Of a DNA stretch of 6,460 bases, positions 1-4,630 are shown piece by piece (position 1 is the stretch's first letter; every line of letters starts with the position of its first letter). The notes below the pieces were generated by a model, which was not told the DNA's origin, did not search any database, and worked only from the letters and a program-made list of their open reading frames with translations. This DNA is from an uncultured Gammaproteobacteria bacterium (lineage in GTDB: Bacteria > Pseudomonadota > Gammaproteobacteria > Pseudomonadales > UBA5518), in the NCBI GenBank assembly GCA_903921135.1, contig CAIXOY010000022.1, forward strand, positions 1-6,460. The letters run 5' to 3'. The position numbers and the translations under genes were made by a program.

Positions 1-237
1 GAGGACGTGGGCATGCTGAAACTCCTCTTCCACCTCGACACGCTCGAAATCCTGGGCGTGCATTGCTTCGGCGCAGAAGCCACCGAGATCATCCATATCG
101 GGCAGGCGATCATGAAGCAGAAGGGCGAGGCGAACACGATCCGCTACTTCATCGGCACGACGTTCAACTACCCGACAATGGCAGAGGCCTACCGCATCGC
201 GGCGCTGAACGGGCTCAACCGCCTGACGCGCTACTGA
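1..237 (+). CDS. sthA: Soluble pyridine nucleotide transhydrogenase, C-terminal part (5' end outside window)
   Basis: Only the last 78 residues and the TGA stop are present; the frame is open to the window edge. SthA is a cytoplasmic FAD flavoprotein that passes hydride between NADPH and NAD+ and so balances the two cofactor pools. The visible part is the C-terminal dimerisation domain of the pyridine nucleotide-disulfide oxidoreductase fold. It carries the blocks ILGVHCFGAEATEIIHIGQA and TTFNYPTMAEAYRIAALNG, which closely match my recollection of E. coli SthA and lack the C-terminal histidine region expected of lipoamide dehydrogenase or glutathione reductase. The FAD and NAD domains lie upstream of the window. 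The gene converges on fliR with only 3 nt between the stops and has no evident link to motility. The product call is firm from family recognition. Confidence 0.93.
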   Translation, partial: EDVGMLKLLFHLDTLEILGVHCFGAEATEIIHIGQAIMKQKGEANTIRYFIGTTFNYPTMAEAYRIAALNGLNRLTRY

Positions 238-240
238 GGT

Positions 241-1023
241 TCACCCTGCGCCGGACAACTGGCGCATCATGGCGAAGGCCTGCCCGGAAAATGCGTCGTA
301 TTGCGGCAGGAAGCCGCGCATGCCAGCCCACACGATGATCAGGCCGAGCAACAGGGCCAGCGGAAATCCGAGGGAAAAGACGTTCAGCTGTGGCGCTGCG
401 CGCGTCATCACGCCGAAGGCGATGTTGACGATCAGCAGCGCCGTCACGGCAGGCAGCGAAAGCAGGAGGCCGGACATGAACATCCACGACCCCCACCCGG
501 CGATCGACCGGCTGCTGCCCGACCAGTCCCATTCCCCGGCGAGCGGCAGGTAGCGGAAACTCTCGAGCATCACCTCGAACATGACGATGTGGCCGTTGGT
601 GGCGAGAAACACCAGCGTCAGCATCAGCAGGAAATACTGCGCGAGCACGGTCACGTTGATGCCGTTCGCCGGATCGACCATCGAGGCGAAGCCGAGCGCC
701 ATCTGCATCGCAATCAACTGGGCGCCGAAGACGATCGCCTGAAAGAAGACCTGCATCGCGAAACCGAGCGAGAGACCGATCAGCAACTGTTTGGCGATCG
801 TCACCGCCATCGCAAGAGACAGCGGATCTTGCGGAGCCAACGGTGGCAGCATCGGGACAAGCAGCACGGTCACGAGCAGCGCGAGGCCCGTGCGCACGCG
901 CCGCGGTACGAGTTGCGTCCCGAAGACCGGTGCAACGAGGAAGAAACCACCGATGCGGAAGAACACCAGCAGATAACCGCCGATCCAGGCGCCGAGCGCG
1001 GGCAATCCGAGATCGATGGGCAC
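241..1023 (-). CDS. fliR: Flagellar export gate protein FliR
   Basis: FliR is an integral membrane subunit of the flagellar type III export gate. It joins FliP and FliQ in the export-gate complex within the MS-ring. The 260-residue product has the usual length. Hydrophobic segments lie near residues 13-35, 42-62, 72-92, 126-148, 178-203 and 214-235, followed by a short C-terminal tail. The block APQLNVFSLGFPLALLLGL (residues 210-228) is typical of the family. The start is GTG, preceded by GAGG at 1031-1034 with 7-nt spacing; this ribosome binding site overlaps the fliQ stop, so translation is probably coupled. It is the last gene of the fliL-R run. flhB, which often follows fliR, is replaced by convergent sthA. 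There is no fusion to FlhB: the protein ends normally at QLSGAG. Confidence 0.96.
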   Translation of the reverse strand: MPIDLGLPALGAWIGGYLLVFFRIGGFFLVAPVFGTQLVPRRVRTGLALLVTVLLVPMLPPLAPQDPLSLAMAVTIAKQLLIGLSLGFAMQVFFQAIVFGAQLIAMQMALGFASMVDPANGINVTVLAQYFLLMLTLVFLATNGHIVMFEVMLESFRYLPLAGEWDWSGSSRSIAGWGSWMFMSGLLLSLPAVTALLIVNIAFGVMTRAAPQLNVFSLGFPLALLLGLIIVWAGMRGFLPQYDAFSGQAFAMMRQLSGAG

Positions 1024-1032
1024 CCGCTCGCC

Positions 1033-1302
1033 TCAGACCAGCAACAGGGAAAACGCACCCGTCACACGGTGCGTGAAGTCGATCAGCCGCGTGAGCAGCC
1101 AGGGCCCGGCGATCAGCACGGTCACCAGCGTGGTGAGCAGGCGGGGCAGGAAACTCAGGGTTTGCTCGTTGATCTGCGTCGCAGCCTGGAAAACGCTCAC
1201 GATGAGCCCGACGATCAGGCCCGGCACCACCAGCACGCTAACCATGAGCACCACGAGCATGAAGCCCTCGCCGAAGATCTGCATCGTCACATCTGGTGTC
1301 AT
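1033..1302 (-). CDS. fliQ: Flagellar export gate protein FliQ
   Basis: FliQ is a small two-helix membrane protein of the flagellar type III export gate; several copies pack around the FliP/FliR core. The product is 89 residues, the same length as I recall for E. coli FliQ, and begins MTPDVTMQIF. Hydrophobic helices lie at about 14-37 and 55-75, joined by the conserved loop QAATQINEQTLSFLP (39-53). I chose the ATG at 1302 because GGGAG (1309-1313) lies 6 nt upstream and family members begin here. An in-frame ATG at 1329, directly abutting the fliP stop, would add nine residues (MPRGAREFA) but has no sensible ribosome binding site and would start inside a palindrome. The gap to fliP is 27 nt and to fliR 9 nt. 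Confidence 0.95.
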   Translation of the reverse strand: MTPDVTMQIFGEGFMLVVLMVSVLVVPGLIVGLIVSVFQAATQINEQTLSFLPRLLTTLVTVLIAGPWLLTRLIDFTHRVTGAFSLLLV

Positions 1303-1308
1303 CGCAAA

Positions 1309-1313
1309 CTCCC
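1309..1313 (-). promoter_or_regulatory. Ribosome binding site that fixes the fliQ start
   Basis: Minus-strand GGGAG stands 6 nt before the ATG at 1302. It decides between that start and the in-frame ATG at 1329. It lies one base past the 3' end of a perfect 14-bp palindrome (1315-1328). Confidence 0.75.
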
Positions 1314-1314
1314 G

Positions 1315-1328
1315 TGCCCCGCGGGGCA
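1315..1328. repeat. Perfect 14-bp palindrome between fliP and fliQ
   Basis: TGCCCCGCGGGGCA is its own reverse complement. In the mRNA it begins 1 nt after the fliP TAA stop and ends 1 nt before the fliQ ribosome binding site. As RNA it can form a 5-bp stem (UGCCC/GGGCA) with a CGCG loop. It has no U-tract, so it does not look like an intrinsic terminator. A role in tuning fliQ translation or mRNA stability is only inference. Confidence 0.6.
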
Positions 1329-1329
1329 T

Positions 1330-2118
1330 TTACATCGCGAAACTGGAGGCCAGGGATCCGATCACCAGCGCCCAGCCATCGACCAGCACGAAGAGCATGA
1401 TCTTGAATGGCAGGGACACGATCACGGGGGACAGCATCATCATGCCCATCGCCATCAACACGCTCGCCACGACGAGGTCGATGATGAGAAAGGGAATGAA
1501 GAGCAGGAATCCGATCTGGAAGGCAGTCTTCAGCTCACTGGTAACGAACGCAGGCGCCAGCACGGTGAAGGGAATGTCTTGCGGCACTGCCACGGGCGGC
1601 GTACCCGATATGCGCATGAACATGCCGAGATCCGTTTCGCGAGTCTGCGCGAGCATGAACGCATGGAACGGCACCTGAGCACGCTCGATGGCGACGCGCG
1701 CGCCTATTTCTTCGGCAAGGTAGGGCGCGAGCGCGTCCTTGTTCACGCGTTCGAGCACCGGGCCCATGATGAACACCGTGAGGAACAACGTGAGCCCGAG
1801 CAGGATCTGGTTCGATGGGGTCTGCTGCAGGCCGAGCGCCTGACGCAGGATGGAAAACACCACGATGATGCGCGTGAAGCAGGTCATCATCATGAGCAGC
1901 GACGGCAGCAGCGTGAGCGCCGTCATCAGCATCAGGATCTGGATCGTGACCGTGTAGTCCTGCGTGCCGTCCGGATTGGTCTTCACGCTGAGTGCAGGCA
2001 CGCCGAGACCACCGCCCGCATCGAGCAGCGAGGCCCCCTCCCCTTGCGCGAAGGCGAGCGCCGGCATCAGAAGCGGCATGAGGGCCAGCAGCAAACGCAG
2101 GACGCGGGACGTGCTCAT
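1330..2118 (-). CDS. fliP: Flagellar export gate protein FliP
   Basis: FliP is the main core subunit of the flagellar type III export gate in the inner membrane. The 262-residue product opens with a cleavable signal peptide (R5 and R8, a hydrophobic stretch at 6-23, likely cleavage after AFA at residue 24), as is known for FliP. Conserved blocks are TCFTRIIVVFSILRQALG (79-96), the SNQILLGLTLFLT stretch (102-114) and FQIGFLLFIPFLIIDLVVAS (200-219). Further hydrophobic helices run to the C-terminus with FKIMLFVLVDGW near 238-249. The ATG at 2118 overlaps the fliO TGA by four bases (ATGA), and GGAGG (2125-2129) lies 6 nt upstream inside fliO, which indicates translational coupling. The stop is TAA. 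Nothing looks damaged. Confidence 0.97.
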   Translation of the reverse strand: MSTSRVLRLLLALMPLLMPALAFAQGEGASLLDAGGGLGVPALSVKTNPDGTQDYTVTIQILMLMTALTLLPSLLMMMTCFTRIIVVFSILRQALGLQQTPSNQILLGLTLFLTVFIMGPVLERVNKDALAPYLAEEIGARVAIERAQVPFHAFMLAQTRETDLGMFMRISGTPPVAVPQDIPFTVLAPAFVTSELKTAFQIGFLLFIPFLIIDLVVASVLMAMGMMMLSPVIVSLPFKIMLFVLVDGWALVIGSLASSFAM

Positions 2119-2483
2119 GCGCGGCCTCCGCGCCCGAGAGCTTCCCTGAGGCGCAGGGCGAAATCCGCGGCATTCCCGGCATCGGGAAGCACCACCGGCT
2201 CGCTGAACTGGTGCAGCGCCGTGATTTGCTGGGCCGTGACACCGAGCAGGATGTGGGACCCGGCGGCATCGACCAGCACCAGCCGCTCACGCGGCCCCAG
2301 CGGCAACGCGGCAAGCACCTTCAAAGTCTGGGTGCCGGTCATCCCGCCGGGATAGAGCCTGCGCATGAACCAGCCGATGGCAAGGATGGCCAAGACCACC
2401 AGCGCCAGCCCGAGGGCCACTTCCCAGATGCCGGACACGCCGGGCCCCGGGACGGACGGACTCGCGAGCGCTGGATTGGCCAT
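2115..2483 (-). CDS. fliO: Flagellar biosynthesis protein FliO
   Basis: FliO is a bitopic membrane protein that helps assemble the FliP/FliR export-gate core. It is poorly conserved, so the call rests partly on its place between fliN and fliP. The 122-residue product has a short Pro/Ser-rich N-terminus, one membrane helix at about 19-40 (ending WFMRRLYPGG, positive-inside) and a cytoplasmic domain of about 80 residues. That domain contains LKVLAALPLGPRERLVLVDA and LLGVT, typical of FliO. I chose the ATG at 2483 because GGGAG (2490-2494) is 6 nt upstream. In-frame starts exist at 2555 (ATG), 2534 (ATG) and 2513 (GTG). The first two lie upstream of the predicted sigma-54 transcript start, and the third would have almost no leader. 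The 3' end overlaps fliP by 4 nt. Confidence 0.9.
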   Translation of the reverse strand: MANPALASPSVPGPGVSGIWEVALGLALVVLAILAIGWFMRRLYPGGMTGTQTLKVLAALPLGPRERLVLVDAAGSHILLGVTAQQITALHQFSEPVVLPDAGNAADFALRLREALGRGGRA

Positions 2484-2489
2484 GTGATT

Positions 2490-2494
2490 CTCCC
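2490..2494 (-). promoter_or_regulatory. Ribosome binding site that fixes the fliO start
   Basis: Minus-strand GGGAG stands 6 nt before the fliO ATG at 2483, matching the roughly 6-nt spacing of the other genes here. Its first three bases (GGG, 2492-2494) are the end of the 3' arm of the 9-bp inverted repeat 2492-2530, so a folded mRNA would partly hide it. Confidence 0.75.
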
Positions 2495-2530
2495 GGAGAC
2501 GGAATCCCGTCACGAGGACGGGTCTCCGGG
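2492..2530 (-). repeat. Inverted repeat / potential mRNA hairpin in the fliO leader
   Basis: Arms CCCGGAGAC (minus strand, 2530-2522) and GTCTCCGGG (2500-2492) are perfect reverse complements over 9 bp, seven of them G-C. The 21-nt interior can add a second stem, CCGT (2521-2518) with ACGG (2510-2507), leaving a 7-nt loop and a 6-nt bulge. The downstream arm takes in the GGG of the fliO ribosome binding site. The upstream arm spans the predicted sigma-54 start near 2525, so only transcripts reading through from fliN would contain the whole hairpin. There is no U-tract, so it is unlikely to be an intrinsic terminator. The structure is seen in the sequence; its effect on translation is inferred. 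Confidence 0.6.
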
Positions 2531-2535
2531 GCATG

Positions 2536-2551
2536 AGCAATCGATGTGCCA
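2536..2551 (-). promoter_or_regulatory. Sigma-54 (RpoN) promoter upstream of fliO
   Basis: Minus-strand TGGCACATCGATTGCT matches the -24/-12 consensus TGGCACR-N4-TTGCW at every specified base (A satisfies R), with the required GG-N10-GC spacing. The GG is at 2550-2549 and the GC at 2538-2537, so transcription should start near 2525, about 42 nt before the fliO ATG. It begins 27 nt after the fliN stop, in the only sizeable gap inside the fliL-R run. It would let fliOPQR be transcribed independently of fliLMN under RpoN and an enhancer-binding activator of the FleQ/FlrC type. No activator site could be identified by eye. Confidence 0.8.
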
Positions 2552-2577
2552 GCACCGTAGTGCCGGCCGTGAAGATC

Positions 2578-2934
2578 TCAGCCGAGCTTCTTGATCCGCT
2601 CGGACGGGCTGATGACGTCGGTCATCCGGATGCCGAATTTGTCGTTCACCACCACTACTTCGCCGTGCGCGATCAGTGTGCCGTTCACCAGCACGTCGAG
2701 CGGTTCACCGGCAAGCCGATCGAGCTCTATCACGGATCCCTGGCCGAGTTGCAGCAGGTTACGGATGGAAATCTGGGTGTTACCCACCTCCATCGAGAGC
2801 CGGACAGGAATGTCGAGGATCATGTCGAGGTCGGGATTCGCGGCCTGGGGTGCCGCGAAGGACGCGAAATCGGGAAGGTCATCGGGCTGAACCGAGGATC
2901 CGTCCAGGATCATGGTGGGTTCTTCATTGCTCAT
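2578..2934 (-). CDS. fliN: Flagellar motor switch protein FliN
   Basis: FliN is the major subunit of the cytoplasmic C-ring. It works with FliM and FliG in switching rotation, and it docks the export ATPase complex through FliH. The 118-residue product has a flexible acidic N-terminus (about 1-34) and one SpoA-type domain (about 36-113). Key blocks are DIPVRLSMEVGNTQISIRNL (41-60), the GSVIELDRLAGEPLDVLVNG stretch (66-85) and VVVVNDKFGIRMTDV (93-107), diagnostic for FliN. The ATG at 2934 has GGAG (2941-2944) 6 nt upstream. It follows fliM by 21 nt and ends 94 nt before fliO, the gap that holds the internal promoter. It is somewhat shorter than enteric FliN because the N-terminal tail is short; the folded domain is complete. 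Confidence 0.96.
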   Translation of the reverse strand: MSNEEPTMILDGSSVQPDDLPDFASFAAPQAANPDLDMILDIPVRLSMEVGNTQISIRNLLQLGQGSVIELDRLAGEPLDVLVNGTLIAHGEVVVVNDKFGIRMTDVISPSERIKKLG

Positions 2935-2955
2935 GGCGGTCTCCGGTATCGGTAA

Positions 2956-3918
2956 TCAGGTGCGGCGCGGGATCTTCTTCAGCACCTGCAGGGCGAGGTT
3001 GCCCTTCAGGCTGCCCATGCGCACACGGAACAACGGAACATCGTTGGCGAGGAGCACGGGGTCCGGAGCCTCTATGGGAATGATGTCGCCGACCGCAAGG
3101 TCGATCACCTCGCGCAGCGACACTTCGGTGTCGGCGACCACGCAGTTGAGGTCGACGCGCGCGTCTTTCATGTTCTCCTTGAGCGCGAGTTCCCACCGGT
3201 TGTCGCGCACATCGGAGTCGTTGACGTTCGACTTGTCGAGCAGATCCTTGATCGGCTCGATCATCGTGTAGGGCACCACGATGTGGAGCTTGCCTCCGCT
3301 CACGTCGAATTCGACGCTGAAGGAACTGATCACCGCGATGTCATTCGCGTTGTAGATGCCTGCGGCGTCCGGGCTCACTTCCTTCTGCAGGAGCTGCACG
3401 CGGATGGACGCGATGCCGCCCCACGCCTTCTGCAGCTCGTCGAACAGGGTCTCGAGCACCTTGTCTACAACAAGGGTCTCGGCGGGAGTGAATTCGCGCC
3501 CTTCCACCTTGGCGTGGAAGCGCCCGCCGCCGAAGAAGTTGTCCACCAGCAGGTAGACCAGACGCGCATCCATCACCACGAGCGCGAACCCGGGCAGCGG
3601 GTGCAGCCTGACGACGTTGATGCTGGTCGGGACGAAGAGGCTGTTGAAGTACTCGCCGAACTTCTGGATCTGCATTCCTTCGTAGTTGATGTCGAGGCCC
3701 CGGCGAAGCAGACCACGGAATCCGGAGCGCAACTGGCGCGAGAAACGCTCGTTGGTGCGCTCCAGCCCGGGCATCCGGCCACGGACGATACGATCCTGAC
3801 TGGTGAGGTCATAGAACTGCACGTCCGACGGCACATCGTCCTTGCCGGTCTCGACGTCACCGTCGCTCACCCCGTGCAAGAGGGCGTCGATTTCGTCCTG
3901 CGATAGCAGATCCTGCAC
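2956..3918 (-). CDS. fliM: Flagellar motor switch protein FliM
   Basis: FliM is the C-ring subunit that binds CheY-P and transmits the signal to FliG, setting the direction of rotation. The 320-residue product has three recognisable parts. The N-terminal CheY-P-binding peptide is LLSQDEIDALLHG (4-16). The middle domain (about 45-230) contains VDNFFGGGRF (125-134), whose GG motif is known to contact FliG, plus KVEGREFTPAE (137-147) and PYTMIEPI (216-223). The C-terminal SpoA domain (about 250-317) pairs with FliN. The start is GTG at 3918, supported by AGGGGA (3925-3930) 6 nt upstream and by the CheY-binding peptide beginning at residue 4. It lies 24 nt after fliL and 21 nt before fliN. An intact CheY-binding motif implies chemotactic control of the motor. 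Confidence 0.97.
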   Translation of the reverse strand: MQDLLSQDEIDALLHGVSDGDVETGKDDVPSDVQFYDLTSQDRIVRGRMPGLERTNERFSRQLRSGFRGLLRRGLDINYEGMQIQKFGEYFNSLFVPTSINVVRLHPLPGFALVVMDARLVYLLVDNFFGGGRFHAKVEGREFTPAETLVVDKVLETLFDELQKAWGGIASIRVQLLQKEVSPDAAGIYNANDIAVISSFSVEFDVSGGKLHIVVPYTMIEPIKDLLDKSNVNDSDVRDNRWELALKENMKDARVDLNCVVADTEVSLREVIDLAVGDIIPIEAPDPVLLANDVPLFRVRMGSLKGNLALQVLKKIPRRT

Positions 3919-3942
3919 GCTGAGTCCCCTGTTGCCGTGCTG

Positions 3943-4476
3943 CTACTGCAGAACGAATTCGGTGAAATAAATCTGCTCCACGCCCGGCTTGCCGGTCTCG
4001 GCCTGCAGTACGTCCTGCACGGCCTTGAGGACATCCGCACGCAGCGCCTGCTTGCCCTCTTCGGTGCGCAATTTCTCGAAGTCGGCCGCCCCGAGCAGCC
4101 CCACCAGCCGCGAGCGGACCAGGGGAGAGTGCAACTCGAGGCCCTGAACGGCTTCCTTTTCATGGCTCATCGCGCTGATGGCGAGCTTCATGAAGTGCGG
4201 CCGGTCAGCGGATGCGAGCGTGATGGTGAAATTGGGCCCGAGAGAGGCATAGATCGGCGGAGGCGGAGGCGCGGCGGCTGCTTCGGCCTCCGCTTTGGCT
4301 TTCTCGGCTTCCTCGTCCTTTTTTCCGCCCAGCAGGAAAAAGGCAGCTGCAGCGCCGATCACCAGCAACAGCGCCACCGCTCCACCGATGATCATCAGTT
4401 TCTTCTTTTTTGCGGCAGCGCCGGCATCATCGCCTGCGCCACCCTCGCCTTTCGCTGCGGATTTCTTCTCGGCCAT
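3943..4476 (-). CDS. fliL: Flagellar basal body-associated protein FliL
   Basis: FliL is a single-pass inner-membrane protein that surrounds or supports the stator units and affects motor torque. The 177-residue product has a Lys/Gly/Ala-rich cytoplasmic tail (1-26), a membrane helix at 27-49 preceded by KKKK, and a charged Glu/Lys/Ala linker (52-69). A run of five prolines (70-74) comes next, then a periplasmic stomatin-like domain. That domain contains PNFTITLASADRPHFMKLAI (81-100) and ends in the family signature QIYFTEFVLQ. The ATG at 4476 has only GGGA (4484-4487) 7 nt upstream, a modest ribosome binding site. A sigma-54 promoter at 4516-4531 should give a leader of about 29 nt, making fliL the first gene of the fliLMN(OPQR) transcript. 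Confidence 0.95.
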   Translation of the reverse strand: MAEKKSAAKGEGGAGDDAGAAAKKKKLMIIGGAVALLLVIGAAAAFFLLGGKKDEEAEKAKAEAEAAAAPPPPPIYASLGPNFTITLASADRPHFMKLAISAMSHEKEAVQGLELHSPLVRSRLVGLLGAADFEKLRTEEGKQALRADVLKAVQDVLQAETGKPGVEQIYFTEFVLQ

Positions 4477-4515
4477 GCCAATGTCCCGTCAACCCGACGC
4501 TGCATCCAGCCGTGC

Positions 4516-4531
4516 AGCAAGCACTGTGCCA
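4516..4531 (-). promoter_or_regulatory. Sigma-54 (RpoN) promoter upstream of fliL
   Basis: Minus-strand TGGCACAGTGCTTGCT fits TGGCACR-N4-TTGCW at every specified base with exact GG-N10-GC spacing (GG 4530-4529, GC 4518-4517). The predicted start is near 4505, about 29 nt before the fliL ATG. It lies in the fliK-fliL spacer and would drive fliLMN and, by read-through, fliOPQR. RpoN-dependent fliL operons are known in Pseudomonas and Vibrio, which supports the assignment. Confidence 0.87.
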
Positions 4532-4543
4532 CGGGCCGGGATT

Positions 4544-4573
4544 CCCCGGGGTGGCGTGTTCATCGTCCCGGGG
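4544..4573 (-). other. GC-rich hairpin downstream of fliK, possible weak terminator
   Basis: CCCCGGG (minus strand, 4573-4567) and CCCGGGG (4550-4544) are complementary over 7 G-C pairs around a 16-nt loop. The hairpin lies 57 nt after the fliK stop and 12 nt before the fliL sigma-54 site. It is followed by AAT and more GC, not a U-tract, so a terminator role is uncertain. The local sequence allows other pairings of similar strength. Confidence 0.25.
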
Positions 4574-4606
4574 CAAGTTAGCACAGCATGGGAGGGCCAA
4601 CACGCC
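4553..4606. repeat. 8-bp inverted repeat upstream of the fliL promoter
   Basis: GGCGTGTT (minus strand, 4606-4599) and AACACGCC (4560-4553) are exact reverse complements 38 nt apart. Relative to the predicted fliL start they fall at about -101 and -48. This is within reach of an upstream activator site, but the wide spacing is unlike a compact dyad operator. A chance match is quite possible. Confidence 0.25.
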
Positions 4607-4630
4607 GCGATGCCAAATGCGTCTCCCGGC

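Noticed and set aside
247..266. Stem TGCGCC/GGCGCA with 8-nt loop as the sthA terminator
   Set aside because: There are only 6 bp and no following T-run on either strand, and it lies inside the fliR coding end. It is kept only as a remark in the convergence finding.
1535..2314. 259-residue frame on the minus strand overlapping fliP and fliO
   Set aside because: It is an alternate frame of the real genes. Its His/Arg/Ala-rich product has no recognisable motif, while the fliO and fliP frames match their families throughout.
301..2355. 684-residue open frame on the plus strand, antisense to fliR-fliO
   Set aside because: It is opposite four clearly recognisable flagellar genes. Its product is an unnatural His/Arg/Glu/Gln-rich string with no domain, and such long antisense frames are common in GC-rich genes.
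2484..2555. N-terminal extension of FliO starting at ATG 2555, ATG 2534 or GTG 2513
   Set aside because: The extension (MLAHRLLMPRRP...) has no family likeness and spans the sigma-54 site and hairpin. The ATG at 2483 has the best-spaced ribosome binding site.
2916..2931. Plus-strand sigma-54-like site TGGGTTCTTCATTGCT at the fliN start
   Set aside because: It has GG-N10-GC and TTGCT, but the -24 half is TGGGTT, not TGGCAC. It lies inside fliN pointing antisense, with no gene to serve.
2521..2946. Shared words GGTCTCCGG (2521-2529 and 2938-2946) and inverted CATGAGCAAT (2532-2541 versus 2926-2935) around fliN
   Set aside because: Matches of 9-10 bases are expected by chance in a window of this size. 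One copy is simply the fliN ribosome binding site and start, so no duplication can be claimed.
3937..4581. 214-residue plus-strand frame antisense to fliL
   Set aside because: It is antisense to a full-length FliL with correct membrane helix and C-terminal signature. No ribosome binding site or family resemblance was seen.
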